DNA from: an uncultured Lachnospiraceae bacterium
GTDB lineage: Bacteria; Bacillota; Clostridia; Lachnospirales; Lachnospiraceae
NCBI GenBank assembly: GCA_910588285.1
Contig: CAJUQB010000038.1
Span: 1-45,253, forward strand
Direction: 5' to 3'
Length of the DNA: 45,253 nt
In this document: positions 36,153-43,640 of the stretch, in pieces
How the letters are laid out: each line of letters begins with the position of its first letter
Position numbering within the stretch: position 1 is the stretch's first letter
Position numbers and translations under genes: made by a program
The notes under the pieces: generated by a model
Databases searched by the model: none
Told to the model about the DNA's origin: nothing
Seen by the model: only the letters and a program-made list of their open reading frames with translations

Positions 36153-37633
36153 TTCTGAAACAGTTTTTGCCGCCCATATTCTTTATAAGTAGTTGGGCTT
36201 TTCACCCTAGACCAACCTGGAATTGATAAAATAATATCGCTGATCTCAGATGATTGCCACTTCTGCGGTCTACCATTTTCTTCTAAGGCTTCTTTCCAGA
36301 TTTCAAGCACACAAGTACGCTGTTTATCTTCAAGAAATGCTCCAATAATTCCGACTTTCCCATCATCAGCCATGCTCTCATCCTGTAACCGCCGCGCCTC
36401 GTCCCGGCACGAATCCGGCAGGAGCAGTTCTGGCTTTTCCTCTTTCCAGATATGTACTGCCTGCGCCCATGCCGCTTTCATGTCCTCAATGGCTTCTGGA
36501 ACGAAAAGGCTCTTTGTAGGTTTGTTCACTCCCGTCTGAATAATTAAAAATCTGCGGTTCCCTGTTTCATCTTGCAGGAAGTCACTTTTATTTGTGGTTC
36601 CTGCAAATACGCATTGTCGCAAGAAAATATCTGCCCTGCGCTCATAAGGAACTCGGTACTTGTCCTGCACAGCCGTCAAGAACCGCTTCACGCTCTCCAC
36701 GCCGCCGGCTGTCCGCGCCAGTGATTTCAGCTCTGCAAGCTCCACAATCCAACTTCCCATAAGCGACTGCGCCGCCTTGTCAGAGTCTAAGCTGTCAAGC
36801 GAGTCATTGAACCAACTATCATTTAATGACATCATTTTAAGGAATGTACTCTTTCCCAATCCTTGCGGTCCTGTAAAAATCATTGTGTAATCAAACTTGC
36901 AACCAGGCTCATACACCCGCGAAACAGCTCCCAACATCCATAAACGCATGACCTGATAGGAATACTCTGTATCCTCTGCGCCTAAATAATCTGGTAACAA
37001 GCTGCGTATCCTTTCAGAACCGTCCCATTCCAGGCCATCCAAAATATCCCTCACTGGATGAAACTTGTTCCGCATGGACACATTTTTAATAGCATCAAAA
37101 TAATCGTTCCTGTTTTTAACTCCATAATCCGTCTGGATGATAGAATACAGTGCTGCATCGTCATGGCTTCCCCATGCGCGGTCGCAGGATTCATTCTCCC
37201 ACGGGATTTTACCCATCAGGTATTCTTGTCGAGAAAATTCATCAAATTTAATCTTTCCAGCAAATCTGCTGTCATTATCCATGATTATTTCAAAGTTTCT
37301 TACGGTTTGCTGCAGCTTGCTTCCTTTTTCGTTGCCGTCCTTGTCATACTCAATCTTGTAATCAAGCATTTGCAAAACTTCTGCGATATTAGAATCTGGC
37401 GGCGCACTGTTGGAAGAAACGCCGCCTTTATACTGCTTTTTCGTTTCCTTATCAACCTTCTGATAAGTTTTCAGTTTTTCATCAAACAGACTTTTAACGC
37501 CTAATTCTTTGGCGCGAAGCTTTAAGTTTGAAATCAGATCAGCTCTTTTTATTTCATCAATTTCATTCAGAATCTCTTCAAAAATTTCACCCGAAAGAAT
37601 TTCTTCTTTGCTCAGTTCATTTAATGGCTTCAT
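36008..37633 (-). CDS. VirE-family replication helicase/primase-associated ATPase
   Basis: 541 residues from MKPLNELSKEE (GGAGG upstream). C-terminal SF3-like ATPase of the virulence-associated E family: Walker A in FTGPQGLGKSTF, Walker B region WIVELAELKSL, sensor CVFAGTTNKSDFLQDETGNRRF. The N-terminal 150 residues probably bind primase or origin. The last codons contain origin iterons. It ends GELPFE, like the DUF669 protein. It would unwind the phage origin. Confidence 0.93.
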   Translation of the reverse strand: MKPLNELSKEEILSGEIFEEILNEIDEIKRADLISNLKLRAKELGVKSLFDEKLKTYQKVDKETKKQYKGGVSSNSAPPDSNIAEVLQMLDYKIEYDKDGNEKGSKLQQTVRNFEIIMDNDSRFAGKIKFDEFSRQEYLMGKIPWENESCDRAWGSHDDAALYSIIQTDYGVKNRNDYFDAIKNVSMRNKFHPVRDILDGLEWDGSERIRSLLPDYLGAEDTEYSYQVMRLWMLGAVSRVYEPGCKFDYTMIFTGPQGLGKSTFLKMMSLNDSWFNDSLDSLDSDKAAQSLMGSWIVELAELKSLARTAGGVESVKRFLTAVQDKYRVPYERRADIFLRQCVFAGTTNKSDFLQDETGNRRFLIIQTGVNKPTKSLFVPEAIEDMKAAWAQAVHIWKEEKPELLLPDSCRDEARRLQDESMADDGKVGIIGAFLEDKQRTCVLEIWKEALEENGRPQKWQSSEISDIILSIPGWSRVKSPTTYKEYGRQKLFQKKLPDSCQVATKATNSFENEGFSQDGSQKSEDEFMNVDDYLQGELPFE

Positions 37634-38117
37634 AACATTCCTCCGGATCATTTAATATTTCCCACAAATACTCTTGGCACTGCAAAGCATTGTAAGTATC
37701 GCACCAAGCGTCAGAAAGCGGCTCCAACCTGTCAAGCCATTTTCGGTAAACTTCTATCAGCAGATAGTTTAGCTCTCTTTTCTGCTTCAGCTTTTCCTCT
37801 GTTTTCCGTTTCATTTCCCGCTTTTTTTGCGCTTGGTAAATCTTTAACCTGGTAGAGAAACTGTTGTCAGTCTCTCCACCAAGTTCCTTAAACGCTTCCT
37901 TAAAAGTCAGTCCGTCCATCAGCATAACAAAGGTGAATATGTCACCATTTGCGCCGCAACCGAAGCAATGAAAATCTTTCTTATATATCTTCATGCTCGC
38001 CGTCTTTTCCTTGTGGAACGGGCAGCATATAAACCCTGCCCTGTTCGGCTGCGGCAGCCCATACCGTTCAAGAATATCTTTCATGGAATAGAGGTCTTTT
38101 ATTTCTTCCTTAGTCAT
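37617..38117 (-). CDS. CHC2 zinc-finger primase protein
   Basis: 166 residues from MTKEEIKDLYSMKDILERYG. The DnaG-type zinc finger is complete: C32, H35, C51 and C54 in CCPFHKEKTASM ... FHCFGCGANGDIFTF. Only this domain and a basic helical tail are present; the primase catalytic domain is absent and must be supplied by the VirE-family partner or the host. Its stop overlaps the VirE start by 17 bases. Confidence 0.9.
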   Translation of the reverse strand: MTKEEIKDLYSMKDILERYGLPQPNRAGFICCPFHKEKTASMKIYKKDFHCFGCGANGDIFTFVMLMDGLTFKEAFKELGGETDNSFSTRLKIYQAQKKREMKRKTEEKLKQKRELNYLLIEVYRKWLDRLEPLSDAWCDTYNALQCQEYLWEILNDPEECYEAIK

Positions 38118-38619
38118 ACAAACCACCAAGAATTTCTATGATTTTCTTCCCTGTTTCTTCCTTTTGGCAGAAAACAAAATCAACATTATACCTGTCACGA
38201 ATCGTACACAGTGACTTGTAAAGCTGATTACCATCAACTGCCTTAGCTGATATTACGTCCTTTACACGCTTGCTGTTGACCGTTTTCCACCGTATCTGAT
38301 ACTTGCGGGGATTCTGCCAAAAGAAAACATCTTCAAGGCTCTTTATATCTGCTCCATGCTCGCAGAGGATAACCAATTTTATCCCCTGCTCCTTTGCACG
38401 AAGCAACTCAGCCTTAAAGCGTTCGTGTTGCTGGCAGACGTTCCCACATATCTCCTGCAAGTCCTTTTTTCGGTCGATTACAAGCCTCGGATTGTCCAAA
38501 GACTGATAATCACCGACATAGCATTTAGAGCGAAAATACTGTACTCCAAGCGCGTCAAACTGCCCTTTTATGCGCTCCCATTCTTTTGCGTGTTCGCGTG
38601 TGTCCACTTGCACTTGCAT
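38110..38619 (-). CDS. ERCC4/XPF-type nuclease
   Basis: 169 residues. The ERCC4 nuclease motif is present: D6 in VDTREH, D37 in VGDYQSL, and the core IDRKKDL (49-53) corresponding to V/IERK. No helix-hairpin-helix tail. Such stand-alone nucleases act on branched DNA during phage replication or recombination. Overlaps the primase gene by eight bases. Confidence 0.9.
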   Translation of the reverse strand: MQVQVDTREHAKEWERIKGQFDALGVQYFRSKCYVGDYQSLDNPRLVIDRKKDLQEICGNVCQQHERFKAELLRAKEQGIKLVILCEHGADIKSLEDVFFWQNPRKYQIRWKTVNSKRVKDVISAKAVDGNQLYKSLCTIRDRYNVDFVFCQKEETGKKIIEILGGLYD

Positions 38620-38633
38620 ACTATCACCGCCAA

Positions 38634-39245
38634 TCAGTTAAAAGGCAATTCTTCATTGATTCCGTCCGGAATATTCATGAATCCATCGTCTCCCGGCGTT
38701 CCATAGTTCGGCATTCCGCCTCCCTGCTTGTACTCCTTATATGCCTTTGTTTCGCTCATATCCGGCACTACGGCATCCGCAACCTTATCAAGCGATACAA
38801 ACCACCGAAGGACACGCTTTTTCTTTTCCTCGCCGTTGTAGTAGTCCATCTGCTCACCGAACACGCCGCCGATTTTCTTTCCTTTGAAGCACTGGCAGAA
38901 CTTATCACCCCACTGTACAGAGAAGCCAGCGTTAGAGTGTTCCACACACGTTGTAAAGGTCTTAAATGAACGATTGCATTTTCCCTCATTATCCTCTGTC
39001 AGTATGTACTGCGTTGCCTGGTTCGGCCACTTCTTATCTGGCCGGATGTCATTCTGAAACTGCTCCATGAAATATCCTGGCTGCTTGTCATCCTCTGCAA
39101 AGTCAAACAGCACAACAATCATATCCTTGCCAGCCTTTGACTTTGTTTCGTTGACCTGCTTAATTACCAGCTTATGCCCTCCAAGTTCCACGGGGGTAAA
39201 TTCTCCCCCGGCCTGCGTTTCGTCATATGCGTTAGGCTTATTCAT
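38634..39245 (-). CDS. DUF669 protein, SSB-like
   Basis: 203 residues. DUF669 family (NETKSKAGKDMIVVLFDFAE; GKKIGGVFGEQMDYYNG). These proteins sit beside Sak4-like ATPases and are thought to be single-strand DNA-binding proteins. The C-terminal tail is Gly/Pro/Asp-rich and ends EELPFN, like the protein-interaction tip of bacterial SSB. GGAGG precedes the ATG. Confidence 0.87.
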   Translation of the reverse strand: MNKPNAYDETQAGGEFTPVELGGHKLVIKQVNETKSKAGKDMIVVLFDFAEDDKQPGYFMEQFQNDIRPDKKWPNQATQYILTEDNEGKCNRSFKTFTTCVEHSNAGFSVQWGDKFCQCFKGKKIGGVFGEQMDYYNGEEKKKRVLRWFVSLDKVADAVVPDMSETKAYKEYKQGGGMPNYGTPGDDGFMNIPDGINEELPFN

Positions 39246-39268
39246 TAAATAGTCCTCCGTTCTATTTT

Positions 39269-39412
39269 TTATCGTACTGTATACCCCATTGCGGTATACT
39301 TTGCTCTTGCGGCACTCTCGTCTTTTTCAGACACAACAATCTCAAAACGGTCAACCACTCCGCACGGCAATTTTTTGTAGCAAAACAATTTTATTCTTCC
39401 AACTCTTTTCAT
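39269..39412 (-). CDS. Small conserved protein (47 aa)
   Basis: From ATG at 39412: MKRVGRIKLFCYKKLPCGVV then DRFEIVVSEKDESAARAKYT and AMGYTVR. Compact beta-beta-alpha-beta pattern as seen in small phage proteins between DUF669 and Sak4-like genes. The ribosome site (AAGGA) is rather close to the ATG. Function unknown. Confidence 0.7.
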   Translation of the reverse strand: MKRVGRIKLFCYKKLPCGVVDRFEIVVSEKDESAARAKYTAMGYTVR

Positions 39413-39417
39413 CTTCC

Positions 39418-40047
39418 TTAATCCTCCTTGTAATAATCCCTGATTGCCTTTTCCACCAAAAGCAAGTCATTGTCAATTGTCAGCGTTTCAAACATTCCAA
39501 TGGGGGATTTGCTGACTGCCCCGTCTGATGCCTGCGTCACAAATAAATGTTTGCCGGATTCCTCAATGCACCGCAGGACGATGGTAAACATACCCTCCAA
39601 GCAAACTTTCTCGTCAATCAGCTTTCCGATGGTCTTAGGCTTCACATCCCCGAAGTCGTTCTTGTCCTCGTGCATCATCACATAGACAATCTTATCTGCC
39701 GGAAGCTGATTTGTGATACAGTTAATGAGATTCCAAAAGCTATCCCCGATTTTGTTATAAAGGGTAAATACTCCATTGCCATTCCCGGCGTTTGAGTGTC
39801 CACGCATAAACATATTCGTAATAAGATACCCGGCATCATCAATGACAATATTGTGCGCCTTGGAACCACCCAAACACTTCAATACCGTTTCGTAATCGTC
39901 AGTTTTCCAACCGTCCACCTTGCCCTTGAACGGCAACGGCTTATTTATTACTCTGATAAGGTTCCAGTCAGGATTGCCCGAACAGTTTCGCAGGCTTGTA
40001 CTTTTGCCAGAACCCGATTTACCCATAATCAATACTGCATGTGCCAT
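39418..40047 (-). CDS. Sak4-like P-loop ATPase (recombinase)
   Basis: 209 residues of the RecA-like Sak4/AAA_24 type: Walker A GKSGSGKST (9-17), Walker B NIVIDDAGYL (about 66-75), then IVYVMMHEDKN and CLEGMFTIVLRC. Sak4 proteins promote strand annealing and act with an SSB; here the DUF669 gene is adjacent. It fills the place of a recombination mediator in the early operon. Confidence 0.9.
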   Translation of the reverse strand: MAHAVLIMGKSGSGKSTSLRNCSGNPDWNLIRVINKPLPFKGKVDGWKTDDYETVLKCLGGSKAHNIVIDDAGYLITNMFMRGHSNAGNGNGVFTLYNKIGDSFWNLINCITNQLPADKIVYVMMHEDKNDFGDVKPKTIGKLIDEKVCLEGMFTIVLRCIEESGKHLFVTQASDGAVSKSPIGMFETLTIDNDLLLVEKAIRDYYKED

Positions 40048-40069
40048 ATTTCCCTAATCCTCCAATCTC

Positions 40070-40513
40070 CTAATTAATCAAATCCCCCTGCTTTTTCAGA
40101 AAATGCTTTTTGAAATAGTTAAGCTGATTCTGCAAATCCTGCGCTTCGTTTCGCTTTTTCTGTATTTCCCTCTCGAATTTCTCTACAACGCCGTCCTTTG
40201 TCAGCTTCAGCTCTTCATCATCCGCAAAAACAATCTCATACTTATCCTCCATGCCCTCATAGATATAGATAAACTCGATACTCGGTGAACTGCCCCAGCT
40301 TCCTTCATTGAACACTGCCACAACGATTGTGGGCTTCTCTTTGAAATTCGCAAAATCAGTAATGATTCCCGGCTTTACCTTGTACTGGCCGTCGTATTCC
40401 TTGCAAAGCACTTTTACGTTATCGCCGACAGCAAATGTATCAATTCTCTTTGCCGTCCTAAAATCAGCCTCAATTTTTACACCATCAATCTCTACAATTC
40501 TTTTTCCTTCCAT
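40070..40513 (-). CDS. Conserved phage protein with SH3/KOW-like core
   Basis: 147 residues. The core FAVGDNVKVLCKEYDGQYKVKPGIITDF looks like a small beta-barrel; the C-terminus is a coiled coil (EKFEREIQKKRNEAQDLQNQLNYFKKH). Found beside Sak4-like genes in clostridial phages. Function unknown. Confidence 0.75.
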   Translation of the reverse strand: MEGKRIVEIDGVKIEADFRTAKRIDTFAVGDNVKVLCKEYDGQYKVKPGIITDFANFKEKPTIVVAVFNEGSWGSSPSIEFIYIYEGMEDKYEIVFADDEELKLTKDGVVEKFEREIQKKRNEAQDLQNQLNYFKKHFLKKQGDLIN

Positions 40514-40576
40514 GTCCCTATGCTCCTATGATTTTTATAATTCCCCACCAACTGCCACAAACGGCAGCCCGCATAT

Positions 40577-41185
40577 TCATTCAATCTCTGGCTCCCCTTT
40601 TTCTTTCTCAATAACCCTGCTTGCCCACATATCTGCAAAATGGAGCAGCATATAAAGCGGCGTTTCCTTTCCCTGAATCTGATAACGGAAATTCCCATAC
40701 AGGCCATTGTGCCAAAGAATCGCAAGTTCCTCTTCTTCTGTAAGCTCAATAAACTTTGAAGCAATTTTGACCGACCGCACTTCATGGTCTACTGGGTAAA
40801 GTTCTTCATTCACCTTAAACGGCTTCTTGTCAGACTGGTATGGCTCCGGGTTTGGGTTTGCTTTGGTTGCCCGTCCTTTGAGCATGTTCGGGACATATCC
40901 TGGTTTCCCGTAGTCCCCACATTTCCCCAGGTCATGCAGGAGGCCGCAGATGATAATGGAATCTGTCGGCATTTCAAAATTATTTCCAAGGACTCCCTCA
41001 TTTCGGATGCTATGCATCAGTTCAAACACATTCAAACTATGCTCTGCAAGTCCCCCTTCTTTTGCCAGGTGGTTTCCGCCACTGCACGGAATCTGATAAA
41101 ATCCATTTTCGTCCATCCACATAAGAAGTCCATACATCCCCTCTCTTTTTGTGAATAATAATAAACCCTCTATCCTATCCTTCAT
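40577..41185 (-). CDS. HD-domain phosphohydrolase
   Basis: 202 residues from MKDRIEGLLLFTKREGMYGL. The metal-binding residues are visible: H49 (LAEHSLNV), H84-D85 (GLLHDLGK), and a late Asp in LLHFADMWASR. Likely a nucleotide or cyclic nucleotide phosphohydrolase; in phages it could adjust nucleotide pools or remove defence signals (inference). Its start overlaps the small gene upstream by 11 bases. Confidence 0.87.
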   Translation of the reverse strand: MKDRIEGLLLFTKREGMYGLLMWMDENGFYQIPCSGGNHLAKEGGLAEHSLNVFELMHSIRNEGVLGNNFEMPTDSIIICGLLHDLGKCGDYGKPGYVPNMLKGRATKANPNPEPYQSDKKPFKVNEELYPVDHEVRSVKIASKFIELTEEEELAILWHNGLYGNFRYQIQGKETPLYMLLHFADMWASRVIEKEKGEPEIE

Positions 41186-41312
41186 CTTCCCTTTCCTCCC
41201 TTTCCGCATCCCCAAAAGCATACGCCAAACGCTTCCGCATCCTCCTTAACCTCTCCTGCTCCGCTTCATGGATTTCAAGCAAATCGTAATTATCTGGGAC
41301 TTCCCTAAACAT
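41175..41312 (-). CDS. Small charged protein (45 aa)
   Basis: MFREVPDNYDLLEIHEAEQE then RLRRMRKRLAYAFGDAEREE and REDEG, from ATG at 41312 after an AGGGG-rich leader. The opening FREVPDNYDLLEIHEAEQE is a type seen in early regions of Firmicutes phages, usually followed by a Cys motif that is missing here. Function unknown. Confidence 0.68.
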   Translation of the reverse strand: MFREVPDNYDLLEIHEAEQERLRRMRKRLAYAFGDAEREEREDEG

Positions 41313-41348
41313 TCCCCATCCACACCCCTTCCTTGGCCTTTACCCCTA

Positions 41349-41555
41349 TCACCCAACCGCTTCACATATTACGTCCCTTGGCGCATTCTCTATCCACCCC
41401 CGCATCACGGCAGCAGCCTCCTCTTTGCCGGAAACCTTTTGCTTCCCAAGCATCCTGTCTTTCATTTCATCATAGAAATACACCATGCCATCCCTTGCAT
41501 CATAGAATGTTGTGCAGTAATCCGTATATTTCACTTCTTTCCCCAACACAACCAC
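41349..41555 (-). CDS. Hypothetical early protein
   Basis: About 64-68 residues depending on start (GTG at 41555, or the TTG three codons on with GGGGG upstream). GKEVKYTDYCTTFYDARDGMVYFYDEMKDR is protein-like with alternating polar and aromatic residues. Overlaps the end of the preceding gene by 56 bases. Confidence 0.6.
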   Translation of the reverse strand: MVVLGKEVKYTDYCTTFYDARDGMVYFYDEMKDRMLGKQKVSGKEEAAAVMRGWIENAPRDVICEAVG

Positions 41556-41694
41556 CCCCTATCCGTGGTCCCCCCTGGCAGGAGGGGGGAGCCGCATCCT
41601 CACCGCTAACCTTTCCATCATTGATGAAAACTGTAGCCCCATAACGCTCATAATCCTCAGCACATTCCCGTGCCGTCTTTTTGCTGTAATCCAT
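41500..41694 (-). CDS. Hypothetical early protein
   Basis: 64 residues from MDYSKKTARECAEDYERYGA (AGGGGG upstream at 41694). The first 32 residues are convincing; after VSGEDAAPPSC the sequence is of low quality and crosses a C6/G6 hairpin, so a frameshift may have changed the original C-terminus. Confidence 0.58.
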   Translation of the reverse strand: MDYSKKTARECAEDYERYGATVFINDGKVSGEDAAPPSCQGGPRIGGGCVGERSEIYGLLHNIL

Positions 41695-41707
41695 GAGAAC
41701 CCCCTTC

Positions 41708-41995
41708 CTAAAACGTGAACAGCTTCTGCTTCTCTTTCTCGTCAACACCAAAAAATTCACATAATGTCAGCACCTGCCCATAAGTAAATGGGTCTTTTTT
41801 TACTTTGCGCTCTTCCTTCCCATCTTTTGGAACTTTCAGCATCTGGGATACCTTGGACTGAGATACCCCAAGCGCTTTCCCAACCTCCTTTTGTGTTTTG
41901 TGGTTTAGTTTCATCTGCATGATAACCCAGCCCTTGAAATCCCTCAGTTTATAATCCATCCTCTGCTCCATGCTTAAAGCAACCCTAGGCACCAT
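41708..41995 (-). CDS. HTH (XRE/Cro-like) early protein
   Basis: 95 residues from MVPRVALSMEQRMDYKLRDF (GGGAGG five bases upstream). Helix-turn-helix KTQKEVGKALGVSQSKVSQMLK at about 34-56, then a C-terminal helix ending FFGVDEKEKQKLFTF. Possibly a Cro-like or replication-control DNA-binding protein in the early operon. Confidence 0.85.
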   Translation of the reverse strand: MVPRVALSMEQRMDYKLRDFKGWVIMQMKLNHKTQKEVGKALGVSQSKVSQMLKVPKDGKEERKVKKDPFTYGQVLTLCEFFGVDEKEKQKLFTF

Positions 41996-42085
41996 CTTCA
42001 CCTCCCCATGTAATATAATCCTGCAACAAATCAGAACGTCAGTTTTGTTGCCATGCCCCGGGGTGTCCCTGCACCGCTGGGGCTT

Positions 42086-42262
42086 TCACCTGCACTCCAT
42101 TATCCCAACCTGCTCCATGTCCTTGTCAGCCTTGCACCATGGACAGTACATCGTTTTAATATGCCCATAACCAGTAGACCTTTTTAATTTTGTGGCAAAT
42201 GCTTTATTGCCGCAGTCCGGGCATTGGAATGTACGGATGCAGAACTTTCCCCTCTTTCTCAT
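42086..42262 (-). CDS. Small zinc-ribbon protein (58 aa)
   Basis: From ATG at 42262: MRKRGKFCIRTFQCPDCGNK then AFATKLKRSTGYGHIKTMYC and PWCKADKDMEQVGIMECR. Two CxxC pairs (CPDC, CPWC) 25 residues apart form a zinc ribbon, with basic residues for nucleic acid contact. Its ATG overlaps the stop of the membrane peptide gene. Confidence 0.78.
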   Translation of the reverse strand: MRKRGKFCIRTFQCPDCGNKAFATKLKRSTGYGHIKTMYCPWCKADKDMEQVGIMECR

Positions 42263-42369
42263 TTCTTTTTCTTCCTGCTTCCCTCATTTCCCAAATACCA
42301 AAGGACTGAAAGGAAAACCTCTGCAAGCAGCGTGAAGCCGATGCCGCAGACAAATTCACTGATATACAA
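42259..42369 (-). CDS. Small membrane protein (36 aa)
   Basis: TTG start at 42369 with a full AGGAGG nine bases upstream: MYISEFVCGIGFTLLAEVFL then SVLWYLGNEGSRKKKK. One transmembrane helix followed by a basic tail. Overlaps the zinc-ribbon gene by ATGA, showing translational coupling. Function unknown. Confidence 0.72.
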   Translation of the reverse strand: MYISEFVCGIGFTLLAEVFLSVLWYLGNEGSRKKKK

Positions 42370-42383
42370 CTTTCCTCACCTCC

Positions 42384-42548
42384 TTACACCGCCGCTGTTC
42401 TTTCTGGCTGGTTCTCTTTTATATGGAGCAGTTCTGAATCACTAGCCCTGCTCTCTGCCACTCCGAGAAAATACCCCTTTTCAAACGGGGACATAAGGGG
42501 AAGGGCTGCAGCAATGGTTTTTATGATGTCTTTTTCTTTTTCTGTCAT
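42384..42548 (-). CDS. Small early protein (54 aa)
   Basis: From ATG at 42548: MTEKEKDIIKTIAAALPLMS then PFEKGYFLGVAESRASDSEL and LHIKENQPERTAAV. The helical core DIIKTIAAALPLMSPFEKGYFLGVAES is of a type common in early phage operons of Clostridia. Function unknown. The stop is just before the AGGAGG of the next gene. Confidence 0.75.
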   Translation of the reverse strand: MTEKEKDIIKTIAAALPLMSPFEKGYFLGVAESRASDSELLHIKENQPERTAAV

Positions 42549-42551
42549 AAT

Positions 42552-42601
42552 TTCCACTTCCTTTCTATTTGTGATATAATTCCTTTACCAAAAATAAAGG
42601 A
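42552..42601 (+). promoter_or_regulatory. Promoter and inverted repeat of the 42610 gene
   Basis: TTCCAC (42552-42557), 17 bp, TATAAT (42575-42580). Directly downstream is a perfect inverted repeat TCCTTTA / TAAAGGA (42581-42601) that spans the start point and overlaps the ribosome site AAAGGAG. The promoter faces against the early operon. Confidence 0.65.
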
Positions 42602-42609
42602 GAAATGAT

Positions 42610-42918
42610 ATGAATTTTTCAAACATGACAAACGTTATTAATTCGACTATCAGAGAATCTAGCAAACTAAGAAATCTCGAAAAAGAAATTGAGCGCGGCT
42701 TAGATTATGAAAATCTCGAAGCGATAAAACGCATTGCAGACAGTGCGGAATCCCAGGCTAAATCCTCCGCTGTTCAAGCCGAATTAGCTGTAAAACAATC
42801 TCAAAAAGCTGACATAAAAAGCTGGGTCGCTATTTTTATATCCATATTTGCCTTAATTGTTGAGTTCATGGCTTATCATGAAGAAATATTCTCTTTTATG
42901 TTAAAAATTTTCAACTAA
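42610..42918 (+). CDS. Membrane-anchored coiled-coil protein, candidate superinfection exclusion
   Basis: 102 residues: coiled coil (about 10-70, rich in Ala/Glu/Lys/Ser) and one transmembrane helix (SWVAIFISIFALIVEFMAY). It is on the plus strand within the leftward early operon and would be expressed in the lysogen from its own promoter. Small membrane proteins in this place often block superinfection, which is inference. Its end overlaps the opposite gene by eight bases. Confidence 0.7.
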   Translation: MNFSNMTNVINSTIRESSKLRNLEKEIERGLDYENLEAIKRIADSAESQAKSSAVQAELAVKQSQKADIKSWVAIFISIFALIVEFMAYHEEIFSFMLKIFN

Positions 42919-43021
42919 GCAGCTTTATAATTGCCGGGATTACACCAGCAATTGCCGCAAATACCGAGAACCCAAGGGCAACGTCGGAAATGTCTATGGG
43001 TTTTCTTTTTTTATTTTTCAC
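42911..43021 (-). CDS. Small membrane protein, first gene of early operon
   Basis: 36 residues from GTG at 43021 (GGAGGTGAAGAA upstream): KNKKRKPIDISDVALGFSVF then AAIAGVIPAIIKLLS. Basic start and one hydrophobic helix. It is first behind the early leftward promoter; the longer frame to 43105 would run across that promoter and is rejected. Confidence 0.65.
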   Translation of the reverse strand: MKNKKRKPIDISDVALGFSVFAAIAGVIPAIIKLLS

Positions 43022-43052
43022 TTCTTCACCTCCGCTTTGTGTTGTTGAGACT

Positions 43053-43081
43053 ATTATATATCTCAAACACACAAATGTCAA
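43053..43081 (-). promoter_or_regulatory. Early leftward promoter
   Basis: Minus strand TTGACA (43076-43081), 17 bp, TATAAT (43053-43058): full consensus on both boxes. Back-to-back with the repressor promoter; the -35 boxes are 11 bp apart and lie in an inverted repeat (AAATGTCAA / TTGACATTC), a likely repressor operator. Confidence 0.9.
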
Positions 43082-43092
43082 GAATATTTTTG

Positions 43093-43121
43093 TTGACATT
43101 CGCACATTTTTTTGATATGAT
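43093..43121 (+). promoter_or_regulatory. Repressor promoter
   Basis: TTGACA (43093-43098), 17 bp, TATGAT (43116-43121), then AAAGGAGGTGG before the repressor GTG. Divergent from the early promoter and sharing the operator-like repeat, so the repressor probably controls both. Confidence 0.88.
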
Positions 43122-43144
43122 GTTTTTGCAAAGGAGGTGGAAGG

Positions 43145-43507
43145 GTGAAGGACAGACTGAAAGAATTAAGAAAAGAGCTTGGATTAACACAGGAAAAATT
43201 TGCGGAGCGATTAAGAATGAAACGAAACAGCATAGCAAATTATGAGATAGGAAGAAATGAACCCATAGACGCTGTCATCGCTCTTATCTGCCGGGAATTT
43301 AATGTCAATGAAACCTGGCTCCGTACAGGGGAGGGGGAAATATTTAACCCTTTGACAAGAAATCAGGTTATAACTGATTTTGCCGGAGATTTAATCAAGG
43401 AGGATGGGACATTCAAAAAACGCCTGATTGAAGCACTGGCAAAAATGGATGAATCGGGATGGATTACACTGGAAAAGCTGGCGAATGAAATCATAAAAAA
43501 GGACTAG
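43145..43507 (+). CDS. XRE-family lysogeny repressor without peptidase domain
   Basis: 120 residues, GTG start. N-terminal helix-turn-helix (LGLTQEKFAERLRMKRNSIANYE) and the motif NVNETWLRTGEGEIF typical of Clostridia phage repressors. The C-terminal 45 residues are helical and probably dimerise. There is no S24 autocleavage domain, so induction cannot use RecA-stimulated self-cleavage of this protein. A convergent 32-aa ORF behind an SOS-like box follows. Confidence 0.9.
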   Translation: MKDRLKELRKELGLTQEKFAERLRMKRNSIANYEIGRNEPIDAVIALICREFNVNETWLRTGEGEIFNPLTRNQVITDFAGDLIKEDGTFKKRLIEALAKMDESGWITLEKLANEIIKKD

Positions 43508-43522
43508 GAAAAGTCCTAGTCC
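43493..43522 (-). terminator. Bidirectional terminator between repressor and 32-aa ORF
   Basis: Perfect 8-bp stem GGACTAGG / CCTAGTCC. On the minus strand it is followed at once by TTTTTT; on the plus strand T-run comes after six more bases. It contains both stop codons. Confidence 0.88.
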
Positions 43523-43614
43523 AGCAGCTTTTTGATAAACCGGTATATTAATTCCAGAAATTCTTCATCATCGGAGTTAGAAATAAGTCCGATGATGAGT
43601 TTTTTGTAATCCAT
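43516..43614 (-). CDS. 32-aa protein convergent to the repressor, candidate antirepressor
   Basis: From ATG at 43614: MDYKKLIIGLISNSDDEEFL then ELIYRFIKKLLD. Two amphipathic helices. The ribosome site is formed by a run of ten G residues. It has its own consensus promoter, an SOS-like box at +1 to +14 and its own terminator, making a 160-nt unit. Small proteins of this type lie beside repressors in many Clostridia phages; an antirepressor role is proposed, not shown. Confidence 0.7.
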   Translation of the reverse strand: MDYKKLIIGLISNSDDEEFLELIYRFIKKLLD

Positions 43615-43621
43615 GACCGTA

Positions 43622-43631
43622 CCCCCCCCCC
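43622..43631. repeat. Homopolymer C10 (G10 on the sense strand of the 32-aa gene)
   Basis: Ten C residues on the plus strand. On the transcript of the 32-aa gene this is a G10 tract that acts as its ribosome site. Slippage could alter spacing, or the exact length may be a sequencing uncertainty. Confidence 0.75.
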
Positions 43632-43640
43632 TCAATTTTT

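Noticed and set aside
40492..40590. 31-codon TTG frame (NEYAGCRLWQLVGNYKNH) between the HD and 40070 genes
   Set aside because: Weak ribosome site and complete overlap with neighbouring gene ends. It could be real but is not supportable here.
41500..41760. 86-codon version of the 41500 gene
   Set aside because: The extra Arg/Ser-rich N-terminus overlaps the HTH gene and lacks a ribosome site; the ATG at 41694 has one.
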